This document shows, piece by piece, positions 31,061 through 42,235 of a DNA stretch of 64,000 nt. The DNA comes from Symbiodinium sp. CCMP2592 (lineage: Eukaryota; Sar; Dinophyceae; Suessiales; Symbiodiniaceae). The DNA lies in assembly GCA_905221615.1 (NCBI GenBank), contig CAJNDT010003824.1, positions 616,882 through 680,881 on the forward strand, given 5' to 3'. Under the pieces are notes generated by a model that made no database searches, was not told where the DNA came from, and saw only the letters and a program-made list of their open reading frames with translations. Within the stretch, counting starts at the first letter, position 1. Each line of letters begins with the position of its first letter. Both the position numbers and the translations under genes were made by a program.

Positions 31061-32409
31061 CGATTCGAACTTTCCTGAACACCATCCGTGAATCCGTGGC
31101 GCTCATCTCTGTGCTCCTCCCTCGCTTCGATTTTTGCAAGAACTCAGAAAAGGATTACCCAAGTGTTTTTGGTGGCTTGCTGCATAGTCCCCCTGCAAGA
31201 CCTGTCCGTAAGTCCTATACACCCCAAAATACAATCTTAGAATACTCAACCCGAACCTCAGAAAATTGAAGGTTTTGGTGCGGGTCAGGTGCTTCGACAA
31301 ACTTTTGACCCTCAACCCTAAACCGCTCACCCCTTCACATGGAGGCTTTCCGCTATGGCGATCGGGCGGTTCAAGTTCGAGTGTTTTAGAAGTCTTGTTA
31401 CACAGGCTTCCCATTATGCCATAGGAATGTTCCTTAATTGCAGGGTTTTTGCGAGTTTTTCCGGTGCTCATGGATGCTTGTGCTTTAGGGTTTAGGGTTC
31501 GGGCTTAAGGACGTGGATGCGGGTTGTCATGGGAATGGGCTCGGGCTCGAAGACACACACACACACAGGGAGAGAGAGAGATACAGAGAGAGAGAGAGAG
31601 AGAGCGACTTGCAAGGTAACCCTGAACCTCAATCCTAAGGGTGCCACTCGTCGATCTTGAAGCCCTCATATTGAGGTGCACAGGATCACAGCACCTGTGC
31701 TGTTCTCCGTTCCGTTGTTGCTTGTCAGTTCGGCCCCTCCGCCCTCCCTCGGACCAGGCTGCCGCTGGCGTCCGTAGTAGGAGGCTCGAAAGCAGCTCGA
31801 TTTGCGCGACTTGAAAGCTCCAGGCCAAAACCCGGAATCGCAGGGTTTTCAGGGTTTTGAGGTTTTGTTGGTTTGGGGCGTTTTAAGGTTCCGGCGTGCT
31901 GGTGGCAATCCTATTCTGAGTTGTCTTGATTTCGGCTATGTGGCGCAAGCGCTAATCTGAAATCCAACCCGCCTCAGTTTTGCTCTGATGGCACAACTTA
32001 CGACTTGACAACTATGTCCTTCAAGCATCCAGGAAGTTTGCTTCCATGTCCATTGCCCAGTGATGCCTCGCCTTAAGCAGGCATACTTCAAGGTTCATGG
32101 GTAGCTATTAGTGGGGTTATGACTATGAGTCCCCTAATATGGGTTATAATTACAGTTACCCCACTTTTAATTACCCATGAGCCTCCAAGTAGCAGGGCTT
32201 CTGGCACAACAAGTTAGGCCTTTCGGGAATGTGTGGGACGAGCTCGGAAAGCAAATCGCGTTGGAGTTAGTCTCAACTGGGTCAAGAACATCGAACCGCC
32301 GTGTAGCCATGCTCCTGCACAGCTCTGGGCTCGAATTGTGTTATATCAACTTTGTCTGTCGACTCCAAGCCTTACCTGCGCAATGCATGCCGCGGGCTGA
32401 GATCCGGTT
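31061..32409. other. Spacer before Ank-3
   Basis: It contains a CA/GA microsatellite at 31555-31606, the duplicate of 27530-28330 (about 31500-32410), and a Stowaway-like MITE at 32085-32190. No other gene is supported. Confidence 0.5.
32085..32190. mobile_element. Stowaway-like MITE (family 1)
   Basis: The left arm is CTTCAAGGTTCATGGGTAG and the right arm is the complement of CTTGGAGGCTCATGGGTAA. The arms are flanked by TA on both sides, the target duplication of Tc1/mariner-related MITEs. The inner part has GTGGGGTTAT...ATAATTACAGTTACCCCAC. Confidence 0.8.
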
Positions 32410-35111
32410 AGCGGCTAACGGGTGATCTTCCCTGAAGGATCTGGGCGGCGGGGGAATGGATGGATTAAAATGAAAGTACGTCTAGAACGACATCCTTGCA
32501 GCTTAGGATTTAGGTGTGCTCGGACTTCTCTCTCCGGCTTTTGGACCTGTTCTGTGGAGGCTCCAACCATCCGCGTGCACAAAACGACACACGGCTCCTG
32601 TATTCGAATGACGAAGCTAACGATCGTATTGGGCCGCAAACGCGCAACGCGACAAAATCTGACAATGTATAAGCCCTAAACCCAAGGTGGCCGGACTGAT
32701 TTTGCTGGCCGCACTGGCCTTTGCGGATGGCAGCCGAGCTGGGTTCTCGGCACTGGGCTTCAAGTGCTTCGGACACGGGTACCCTTGTCTGGCGCTGACG
32801 GGGCTTAACTGGTAGGATCTGGGATTTAGGGTTGAATTTGTAAGGAGCCCTTGGGGTCACCACTCACCGCTAGCGTTGCATAAAGCTGCAGGGGCTCGAG
32901 GTGTCTGGGATTTAGCCCGGGAATCTGGGCTTTCGGCCGAAGCTCACTGCAGTCCTCAAACCGGTCTTGAACACCTGCCCCCGTTTTCCGACCCTTCCGA
33001 ACTTCATTCCCCGAGCCTTACGTGCTCCCAGGTTTATACGCCGGGGAATTCGGCCACGGCCGCGGCACTGAGCATTCAAGGGCTTCGCGTTGTGTCTGAA
33101 CTGTAGAGCCAGAGCTAGAGCTTGACCAGGCCCGGCGGAAGGCTCGACTCGCCGAGATTGAAAAGTCCTTGTCTTCCATGGCTTCGCTCCAGGCCCGAGG
33201 GGTTTATGCAAGTCTGGTACAAGTAACGTCTTCCCACTGCATCAGATACGACAGTAGGCGCCACATGCAGCTTTTTTCGAGCTAGTTGCTTAACAGCGGG
33301 ACTGGATGGGTGCCAAACGTCTAGAGAGACGATATAAGGCTCAGAGGAGGGCCGCCGCCGAAAACTTTGCGGATTTTTTTCTGCAGGCGCAGCAGGAGGA
33401 GCAGCTCGCCAAGACGGCGGAGCAGCTCGCCCAAACGAGAAAGCTCTTCCAGATGTTGCTGGAGGCAGGTGGGAGTGTTCCGAAGCTCGCTTCGAACAGC
33501 TTGTGCCCCACCGACTCCCCCAAGTCTCAGTGGTCTCACCCCAACAGACGAATTTTGAACCTTTCACGTATCATGAGCATCCGACCAAAGAGCGCACATC
33601 AGCACGAATCGGCAACGTGCCAGAAGCATGTCCGGCAAAGCAGCATGCCACACGGCCGTTCATGACGCTTGGGCTCCCAGCTAACCCGGAGGCTCGTTTA
33701 CGTTATTCCCCATAATATAATCACAAACAAGAACAGCAGGAAATCAACAACTACCAATACATACCAATCCTATTCCAGGGTTCCTTAGTATAAGTGCACT
33801 AGAACATACCCTCACGCCGTGTTCTAATTATGCAGGCTCCTATGTTGTTCTGTTTGATGGAGTCCAGTGGATGAAGTTCCGAACAAGCTAGAAGGTACAC
33901 CCAAAGCATCGGAAACGCACGCACGCAAAGAACTGTCAATCCCAATGCCGGAGATCATCGTGGGGAAAATGGGTGCCCAGCAAAATTCCAAAAACAGCCG
34001 CTAACAGTGAAAGTGCAAAACATGCGATGCGCTCGTTGTGGGCCCAAGATCAGAACCCGACCGACGTGGTGAAGCTGAGGTCCCCTGCAAGAGTAGATCC
34101 AGCAGGCGACAGCAATCCAAGTTGCCGCCTTCTGCCGAACTGTTCGTGGCTTCTTTTGCTGGAAGCCCTCACCCATTTCCCACAGCCGGCATGAAGGCTT
34201 GGGAGACTTCGTGAGGGAGCACCAAGATCATAGTTCCGACCGCCCTGTGTGGTGGAACTAACGTCCTCTGAATGAGTAATTAAATCCAACACGCATCTAC
34301 ATCATGTCTTTGGCCGAAAACGCGCACTCATCTTCCGCTGCCGGCACAAAGCCTTCTTAGGTCAGAACCGGGTCTGGAACCAAAAGCACCATCAACAGGA
34401 CGAGGATGCGGAAGCGACTGAGAAACCCATCGTGGAGACGAGCGTGCCGCCTACAACGACCACCACATCCATCACCACCACGAGGGGGCGGCCTCCGGCC
34501 ATTTCTTTGAAAGAGGCTGCCAAGCGAGGTGACGTGGCGGCCCTCGCGCAGCACCTCCAGGCCCGGTTGCTCTCGCAGTAGAAGGGCGAGTGGTGATTCT
34601 TTCGGGAGAGTGTGAGAGCTCCCTGCCGAGGCTGGTTCCGATTTGAATGCCGAACTGGACTATGACGGATATAAATTGGGATGGACCGCGGCGCACTTTG
34701 CCGCGTATAACGGCCACGCGGCGGCGCTGAAGTTCCTCCACCAGGCGCATTTTGGAGTTTAAGGCGCCGTAGAAGCCGTAAGCCGCCTCCGACTTTTCCC
34801 TGTGAGGCGGGCGCCAACCTGAGCGCGACAACCATCTATGCAAACACGCCGGCCTTCTTTTCAGCCCGGGAGGGGAAGGCAGAGGCGCTGGAGGCACTGG
34901 CCAAGGCCGGGGCTGCAGCTTTGCAGAGTCTTTCTATAAGAGGACCCATCCCCTTCAAATCATGGACGAGACTCGGAGAGGCTTTTCCCCAACGTCGTCA
35001 AACCACTCTGAGGCTGGGGCCGACCTAGAGACGCCCGACAATCATGGACGGACCCCTGCGCACGCTGCCGCTTCCGACGGCCGCGTGGACGCGCTGCGGG
35101 TCCTCATCCAG
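32410..35111 (+). repeat. Segmental duplication, copy 2 (partner 1-2814)
   Basis: The block starts GCGGCTAACGGGTGATCTTC as at position 1 and ends inside the third ankyrin exon of Ank-3. The best-conserved part, 34300-34980, has only a few differences from 1950-2640. Confidence 0.93.
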
Positions 35112-38100
35112 GCGCCTTGTGGAGGTCTCGAGCGCCGAAGAAGCCGTAAGCCGCTGAAGCTTTCCCCTGAGAGGCGGGCGCCAACCTGGATGTGACAGAC
35201 GAATATGGTGAAACGCCGGCCTACTTGGCAGCCATGTTTAATAGAGCAGAGGCGCTGGAGGCACTGGCCAAGGCCAGGGCTAAGGCTTTGGAGAGTCTGT
35301 CTAAGGGTTTTATCCAACACAGCTGAAGGGGTTAAACACAGGACTCGAAGAGGCTTCCGAAAGCTGGCTCTTGTCGGTTTCCACTGAGTGTGCGAGGCGG
35401 GAGCCGACTTGCAGAAGACTACAGTTGGTGGATGGACCCCTGCCCACGTGGCCGCTGGCAACGGCCAGGTGGACGCGCTGCGCGTCCTCATCCAGGCCGC
35501 GTCGCGCGACCTCTGATCTCCCACTCGTTCCGGATGTGCAGCACCGCCCCTGCTTCTTAGGCCGGTGTCGACCTCAATGCCAAGAACGAGAAGGGAGATA
35601 CACCGGCCGACGTAGCAGGCCATGAGCATCATGATGAGGCACGGAAGCTGATGCTGGAGGTGCGGCGTGGGGACAGGGTTTTCACATGTTTATAAACCGT
35701 CCGTTTCTAGTTCACGACAAGTGCCGCCCCTGCCAGGCTGGGGGAAAACGAAGCAAAGAATCGCCAATCCTGGATGAGGGAGAAGCCGAACGTGTCGGAC
35801 ACGAGCAGGCATCTCATGGTCTCTGACTTTGAAACATGTGAAGACCGCTCAACGAATCCGTTCTGGTTTTGGCAGTTCCGTGACGGCTCGCCGCCTGGAA
35901 ATGTAGGGGGAAACCCTTTCACGCTGTTTCTACCACTAGACTCACTAGACCCCAACAGGCCTTCCGAAGACCTGCAAAATGCGTGATGGGGTCGCTGTGG
36001 GCCCAAGATCATATTTCGACAGCCTCTGTGGTGGAGCTAACGTCCCCTGAAAGAGTGGCTCCAACAACCGCACGTGTCGGAATCCGTCGCACGTTTTTTG
36101 TGCAAATACGCGTTTCGCCACAGCGGGAGCGCATTTTAAGACTGAAAACGACGCCCAAAAAGATGCTGTTTTCAGAGCTAGTTTTTTGGAAACCATGGCA
36201 GGCGTGGCACTTTGCGAGATTCGGCGTCTTACATTGTTGTGGGTCGTCTTTCGCGTGGTTGAAAGGCCGAAAACACCGCGCACAACGAGGTTTTCGTGAT
36301 GTCAACACTCAAAAAGGCGATTTTGCAGTTTACCCCAAAGTTTGCGTTTTTTCTTCTACGTGGTTTCGAAGATGAGTAAGCAATGAATTTTTCAACCGCG
36401 AATGCGGCAGCAAAGAGAGATCAATGAAAAAGACATATTCCTCGCATGATCAAAACATTGGGAGTTGCCGCGGATTTGTGAATATCTTCGCGACAGCTTC
36501 ATCGGATCATCTTCGCGAGATGTGCCTATCGCAGGAAAACGCATCGGATGAACTTCGTCAGATTTGTGAGATTCATCGGAGTTGAGCAGAAGATAGGATA
36601 GATTGGAATCAGGATGAAAACATTGGGAATTCGTATTGATTGAGGAGGATTGGTGAATGTTTGTCGCGACAACTGCACCGGATCATCTTCGCGAGATGTG
36701 CCTATCGCAGGAAATGCATCGGATGAACTTCGTCAGATTTGAGAGATTCATCTGAGTTGAGCAGAAGATAGGATAGATTGGAATCAGAATGAAAGCATTG
36801 GGAGTTCGTATTGGTTGAGGAGGATTGGTGAATGTTTGTCGCGACAACTGCACCGGATCATCTTCGCGAGATGTGCCTATCGCAGGGAACTGCATCGGCT
36901 CAACTTCGCAACTTCGTCAGTTTTGTGAGATTCACCGGTGTTGAGCAGAAGATAGGATAGATTGGAATCAGGATGAGAACACTGGGAATTCGTATTGATT
37001 GAGGAGGATTGGTGAATGTTGTCGCGAAAACTGCATCGGATCAACTTTGGACCACCCCTTCCCTTTTTTTTCCGCCCCACCTCCCCAAGACAAGTCCGAA
37101 TCCGCAGAAATGCACGAAAACGCACGACATTTAACGATCCGTTAGCTCCAACAAGCACCTACATGTCTTTGGCCGAAAGCCCTCACTCATCTCCCGCTTC
37201 CGGCACAAGACTTTTTCGGGATTCTTTACTATAAGAAGGGTAGATCCAGCAAGCGACATCAATCCAAGCTGCCGCCTTCTGCCGAACTGTTCGTGGCTTC
37301 TTTTGCTGGAAGCCTTCACCCATTTCCCACAGTCGGCATGAAGGCTTGGGAGACTTCATGAGGGAGCGCCAAAATCATAGTTCCGACCGCCCTGTGTGGT
37401 GGAACTAACGTCCTCTGAATGAATAATTAGATCCAACACGCATCTACATCATGTCTTTGGCCGAAAACGCTCACTCATCTCCCGCTGCCGGCACAAAGCC
37501 TTCTTAGGTCAGAACCGGGTCTGGAACCAAAAGCACCATCAACAGGACGAGGATGCGGAAGCGACTGAGAAACCCATCGCGGAGACGAGCGTGCCGCCTA
37601 CTACGACCACCACATCCATCACCACCACGACGAGGGCGCAGCCTCCGGCCATTTCTTTGAAAGAGGCTGCCAGGCGAGGCGACGTGGCGGCCCTCGCGCA
37701 GCACCGCCAGGCCCGGTTGCTCTCGCAGTAGAAGGCGAGTGGTGATTTTTTCGAGAGGGCCGTTCGGCCGTGCTGTGTTTGGAAGTTTCACATCGTGCCG
37801 TGGAGCAGAGTGAGAGCGCCAAGCACGGGAGCTCCCTGCCGAGGCTGGTTCCGATTTGAATGCCAAAATAGGTGACGGCTACTGCAAGGGATGCACCGCA
37901 GCGCACTATGCCGCGCATTACGGCCACGCGGCGGCGCTGAAGTTCCTCCACGAGGCGCCTTTTCTGAGCTGCTTTGCTTCCAGGTCCAACGCCTCCGTAG
38001 TCCCCTGTGAGGCAGGAGCAGATTTGAATGCGACAAACGCGGAGGGCTGCACGCCGGCCTACGAAGCAGTCCGGGAGGGGAAAGTGGAGGCGCTGGAAGC

Positions 38101-40386
38101 ACTGGCCAAGGCCGGGGTTGCGGCTTTGCAGAGTTTTTCCTATCAGCACAAGGGGTTAGGACAACACTCGCCGGGAATCGGGTGGGAGAGGCTTTTTCGC
38201 TATATGGTCGTGAAATTCTCTGAAAGTGCAAAGAGGGGGTTCTTGGCGGCTTCCCCTGAGTGAGCGAGGCGGGAGCCGACCTGCAGAAGTCGAAAGAAGG
38301 AACGACACCGGCCCACTTGGCCGCTCGCAACGGTGACGTGGACCAGCTGCGGGTCCTAATCCAGGTGGGGAGATGAGGGGTGCGCTCTTAGTCTTCGAAC
38401 CCTTCATCTCCCCTTGCATGACGGCCGCCGGGCTCTCCTCCTCGTTGTGCAGCGCGTTCCTGCTCAGGCAGGTGTCGACCTCAATGTCCTAGATCGTGAT
38501 GGAAGAACACCGGCCGAGAAAGCAAAGGGTGATGAAAAGGCACTGAAGTTGATCCTGGAGGTACGGCGAAGAGGAGGGTTTTCACATAATTTTTACCATC
38601 CGATTCCATTCACGAAAAGTGCAGTCCCTTCCAGGCTGGGGGCATGATTTCTTTGATAACGGCAGCCGCGAATGGCGACGTGGCGGCCCTCGCGCAGCAC
38701 CGCCAGGCCCGGTTGCTCTCGCAGTAGAAGGCGAGTGTTGATTCCTTCGGGAGGGCCGTGCGGCCGTGCTGTGTTTGGAAGTTCCACATCGTGCAGTGGG
38801 GCAAAGTGAGAGCGCCAAGTATGGGAGCTCCCTGCCGAGGCTGGTTCCAATTTGAGTGCCGAAATTGGGGGGCGCCGCTACTCCACGGGCTGGACCGCAG
38901 CGCACATCGCCGCGTATCACGGCCACGCGGCGGCGCTGAAGTTCCTCCACGAGGCGCCTTCTCTGAGCTGCTCCGCTTCCAGGTCCAACGCCTCCGCAGT
39001 CCCCTGTACGTGAGGCAGGCGCCAACCTGGATGCGACAGACGAATATGGTGAAACGCCGGCCCTCGTGGCAAGCAACAAGGGGAAAGCAGAGGCGCTGGA
39101 GTTCTTGGCCAAGGCGAGGGCTGCGGCTTTGCAGAGTCTTCCAATAAGCCGTTAAATGCTCTGAAAGTGCCAAAAAGAAGTTCTTGGCGGTTTCCAGTGA
39201 GTGAGGCGGGAGCCGACCTGCAGAAGCCGAAGACTTCTGGATGGACCCCCGCCCACGCGGCCGCTTACTGGGGCCGCGTGGACGCGCTGCGCGTCCTCAT
39301 CCAGGCCGCTGTTCGACCTGTGATCTCCCACTCGACCCGGGTGTTCAGTGCCGCCCTTTTCTCAGGCCGGTGTCGACCTCACTGCCAAGACCCAGAAGGG
39401 AGATACACCGGCCGACGTAGCAGGCCATGAGCATTATGATCAGGCACGGAAGCTGATCCTGGAGGTGCGGCGTGGGGACAGGGTTTTCACATGTTTAAAG
39501 TTTAAGCCATCCGTTTCCAACTCATGACAAGCGCCGACCCCTGCCAGGCTGGAGGCACCGTTGCTTTGAAAGAGGCTGCGGCGCGAGGCGAAGTGGCGGC
39601 CCTCGCGCAGCACCTCCAGGCCCGGTGGCTTTCACAGTGGAAGGCGAGTGGTATAGTTCTATCGGCAGGGCCGTGCGGCCGTGCTGTGTGTTGGAAATTC
39701 CACATAGTGCAATGGGAAGCTCCCTGCCGAGGCTGGTTCCGATCTGAATGCCAATATAGGTGACCGATACCACAGAGGATTTACCGCAGCGCACTATGCC
39801 GCGTATTATGGCCATGCGGCGGCGCTGAAGTTCCTCCATGAGGCGCCTTTTCTGAGCTGCTCTGCTTCCAGGTCCAACGCCTCCGCGTAGTCCCCTGTAA
39901 GGCGGGCGCCAACCTGAACTTGCAGGCCGAAGGATACTTCGATGCTACACCGGCCTACATGGCAGCCCAGGAGGGGAGAGCGGAGGCACTGGAGGCACTT
40001 GCCAAGGCGAGGGCTAAGGCTTTGCAGAGTCTATCCTATAAAGCTGCAGGGGGTTAAACACAAGATTTGAAGAGGCTTTTTCCCAAAGTGCCAAAAGGAG
40101 GTTCTGGCGGTTTCCAGTGAGTGAGGCGGGAGCCGACTTGCAGAAGACTGCAGTTGATGGATGGACCCCCGCCCACTCGGCCGCTTGCTGGGGCCGCGTG
40201 GACGCGCTGCGCGTCCTCATCCAGGCCGCTGTTCGACCTGTGATCTCCCACTCGACCCGGATGTGCAGCACCGCCCCTGCTTCCTAGGCCGGTGTCGACC
40301 TCAATGCCAAGACCGCGAACGGGGAGAGACCGGCCGACCTCGCACGGAGTAAGGGTCACAACGAGGCACTGGAGGTGATCCTGGAG
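32690..40386 (+). CDS. Ank-3: multi-exon ankyrin-repeat protein, largest copy
   Basis: The gene has a hydrophobic exon (about 32690-32760, VAGLILLAALAFADGSRAGF), coiled-coil exons 33107-33192 and 33325-33464, and four ankyrin cassettes at 34361-35659, 37508-38560, 38635-39464 and 39548-40386. The second coiled-coil exon reads RRYKAQRRAAAENFADFFLQ and QQEEQLAKTAEQLAQTRKLF without the stop seen in Ank-1. In all I can place 22 exons in the ankyrin part. A hydrophobic N-terminus followed by coiled coil and about 18 ankyrin repeats suggests a membrane-tethered or scaffold protein. No start codon is certain. Introns mostly begin GC and end AG, as known in dinoflagellates. Whether all cassettes belong to one transcript is inferred from preserved splice sites and phase. 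Confidence 0.7.
33325..33464 (+). CDS. Coiled-coil exon of Ank-3
   Basis: After a GTCTAG acceptor the frame is intact to CTGGAG and a GC donor. The TTTTTTTCTGCAG run in its middle could also act as an internal acceptor; the paralogue at 46474 (EQQEEQLAKTQ) starts exactly at the equivalent AG, so two exons are possible. Confidence 0.6.
34361..35659 (+). CDS. Ank-3 cassette 1 (seven exons)
   Basis: The exons are 34361-34560 (cap, 200 nt), 34631-34744 (114), 34807-34905 (99), 35013-35111 (99), 35174-35272 (99), 35397-35495 (99) and 35561-35659 (99). Peptides include LGWTAAHFAAYNGHAAALKF, NLDVTDEYGETPAYLAAMFN, DLQKTTVDGWTPAHVAAGNG and AGVDLNAKNEKGDTPADVAG. Each exon after the cap starts with an Ala-Gly codon pair. 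Intermediate introns are about 60-130 bp. This cassette has one extra pair of exons compared with the others. Confidence 0.85.
35730..36400 (+). other. Relic cap exon and spacer between cassettes 1 and 2
   Basis: CTGCCAG|GCTGGGGGAAAACGAAGC at 35731 resembles the start of the short cap exons at 38635 and 39548 but breaks down at once. From about 35950 to 36060 the DNA resembles 34020-34110. The open frame in this stretch has no paralogue support. Confidence 0.45.
36452..37048. repeat. Tandem repeat, 3.4 units of 165-184 bp
   Basis: Units start at 36452, 36617, 36792 and 36976. The conserved core includes CGGATCATCTTCGCGAGATG, TGCCTATCGCAGGAAA and AGCAGAAGATAGGATAGATT. It lies in the Ank-3 intron between cassettes 1 and 2 and is seen nowhere else in the window. 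Confidence 0.9.
37236..37730 (+). repeat. Third copy of the intron/cap-exon block (also 1735-2240 and 34084-34590)
   Basis: The block carries the same intronic text (GCCGCCTTCTGCCGAACTGT, TCATAGTTCCGACCGCCCTG) and the following cap exon. It marks the start of an internal duplication that created cassette 2. Confidence 0.88.
37508..38560 (+). CDS. Ank-3 cassette 2 (five exons)
   Basis: The exons are 37508-37710 (cap, 203 nt), 37844-37954 (111), 38012-38110 (99), 38269-38364 (96) and 38468-38560 (93). The last two are one and two codons shorter than usual, in whole codons, so phase is kept. Peptides include CTAAHYAAHYGHAAALKFLH, NATNAEGCTPAYEAVREGKV, KEGTTPAHLAARNGDVDQLR and AGVDLNVLDRDGRTPAEKA. 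Confidence 0.85.
38635..39464 (+). CDS. Ank-3 cassette 3 (five exons)
   Basis: The exons are 38635-38706 (short cap, 72 nt, AAANGDVAALAQHRQ), 38840-38953 (114), 39015-39113 (99), 39206-39304 (99) and 39366-39464 (99). The cap lacks the Thr-rich leader present in cassettes 1 and 2. Splice motifs are AG|GC at most donors and GT after the last exon. Confidence 0.85.
39548..40386 (+). CDS. Ank-3 cassette 4 (five exons)
   Basis: The exons are 39548-39619 (cap, 72), 39732-39842 (111), 39902-40006 (105), 40126-40224 (99) and 40288-40386 (99). Introns are closely related to those of cassette 3, for example CCGCTGTTCGACCTGTGATC after the f-type exon in both. Cassettes 3 and 4 are therefore a recent duplication. 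Confidence 0.85.
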
Positions 40387-40490
40387 GTGCGGCGTGAGGA
40401 CAGGGTTGTCACATGTTTATAAACCGTCTGTTTCTACGAGGGGAGGGTTTAACTCGCATCGCGTTGCGGAAATACACATCTTTCGGCGAC

Positions 40491-41430
40491 CACCTTGCGG
40501 TAAAGGATTTCGGAGCTCAGCCTGGCATACATCCAAACATCAACCGTTTTAGCGTCACCTTGCGGTTAAGCATGCCGGAGCCCGCCCTAGCATACATCCA
40601 AACATCAACCGTTTCAGCGCCACCTTGCGGTTAAGCATGCCGGAGCCCGCCCTAGCATACGTCCAAACATCAACCGTTTCAGCGTCACCTTGCGGTTAGG
40701 CATGCCGGAGCCCGCCCTAGCATACATCCAAACATCAACCGTTTCAGCGTCACCTTGCGGTTAAGCATGCCGGAGCCCGCCCTAGCATACATCCAAACAT
40801 CAACCGTTTCAGCGTCACCTTGCGGTTAAGCATGCCGGAGCCCGCCCTAGCATACATCCAAACTTCACTTTTTTTCAGCGTCCACCTTGGGGTTGTGCAT
40901 TTCAGGGCCCGTTCTGGCACACATCAAAACATCAACCGTTTCAGCGTCCACCTTGCGGTTAGGCATTTCGGAGCCCAGCCTGGCATGCATCCAAACATCG
41001 ACCGTTTCAGCGTCACCTTGCGGATAAGCATTCCGGAGCCCGGCCTGATATATGCATCCAAACATCAACCGTTTCAGCGTCCTCCTTGCCGTTAAGCATT
41101 TTGGAGCCCGGCCGTGCATTCCTCCAAACATCATTTGTTTCAGCGTCCACTTTGGGCTTAAGCATTTCGGAGCTTGGCCTGGAATGAATCCAAACATCGC
41201 TTCTTTCAGCGTCCACCTTCGGGTCACGCATTTCGGAGCCCGGCGTGCCATACATCCAAGCATCAACTGTTTCAGCGTCCACTTTGCGGCTAAGCATTTC
41301 GGAGCCCGTTCTTGCATACATACAAACCTTACTCTTTTCCGCGTCCACCTTGGGATTGAGCATTTCAGGGCCCGTTCTGGCATACATCCAAACATTTATA
41401 TACCGTTTGAGGTCCACTTTGGGGCCCAAT
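40491..41430. repeat. Satellite array, 15 units of 65-69 bp
   Basis: Unit landmarks (TGCGGTT or TGGGGTT) fall at 40561, 40626, 40691, 40756, 40821, 40888, 40954, 41019, 41087, 41153, 41219, 41285, 41351 and 41420. The left units are near-identical with period 65. The right units are diverged with period mostly 66. The right half therefore keeps open 22-residue repeats on both strands. Confidence 0.93.
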
Positions 41431-41433
41431 GTT

Positions 41434-41823
41434 TGGAACAAGTTTTCCAGGGAAATACAGAATCGAATAGGTTTTCTACCATTTCGCTGCGTTTAGAGGG
41501 TGTTTGATGGGTTGGTGGTGCATGTTTGGTCAGAGAGCTGCAGAGCTGAATAGGTTTTCAAGGGAAATACAGAATCGAATAGGTTTTCTACCATTTCACT
41601 GTGTTTAGATGGTGTTTGATGGGTTGGTGGTGCATGTATGGAACAGGTTTTCCTGGGAAATACAGAATCGAATAGGTTTTCCACCATTTCACTGTGTTTA
41701 AATGGTGTTTGATGGGTTGGTGGTGCATGTATGGAACAGGTTTTCCAGGGCAATACAGAATCGAATAGGTTTTCTACCATTTCACTGCGTCTAGATGGTG
41801 TTTGACGAGCTTGTGGTGTATGG
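41434..41823. repeat. Tandem repeat, four units of about 93 bp
   Basis: Units begin near 41434, 41549, 41639 and 41732, with TGGAACAGGTTTTCCAGGGA, AATACAGAATCGAATAGG and GATGGGTTGGTGGTGCATGT. The array directly abuts the 65-bp satellite. Confidence 0.9.
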
Positions 41824-42235
41824 TTGGTGACTTTATACAGTAAGATATGATAGATGCAGCTGTAGTTGTGCAACAACAGAAACCAGCGTCACCTTCGTGA
41901 TTCGCTACTAAAACGCATCAATGCCGCATCAAAATGGCAGCCGTCCGTGCCGAGAACACTGGCGTCCGCGAGGGTTTCGTTATGTTTCGTTAAGTTGGCA
42001 ACGACCAACAGAATCCAGCGTCACCTTCGGGATTAAGTTTGGTGTGATGTGTAATTCCGGCGCTGATGTGTAATTCCCTCAAATCAGCGTCTACATGGGG
42101 TGATGCATATTTATGCGCCCTGATGTGTGTTAAACCCCCCCCCTAGTAGTTCACGACAAGCGCCGCCCCCTGCCAGGCTGGGGGCAAACGAAGTTAAAGA
42201 ATGAGGCCGCCCTTGGCGATTGCGGCAGCTTGCAG
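41824..42235 (+). other. Spacer with relic ankyrin cap exon
   Basis: Two ACCTTCG/CAGCGTCA phrases near 41885 and 42010 echo the satellite. At 42171-42235, CTGCCAG followed by GCTGGGGGCAAACGAAGTTA and a degenerate GAGGCCGCCCTTGGCGATT resembles the 72-nt cap exons. The ankyrin array thus probably once extended past the satellites. Confidence 0.5.

Noticed and set aside
40491..41823. Possible CRISPR array
   Set aside because: Units are contiguous tandem repeats without unique spacers, in a eukaryotic context.
40820..41876. Several overlapping frames on both strands in the satellite
   Set aside because: Open reading in many frames follows from a 66-bp period; I keep it as a question in the findings rather than call a gene.
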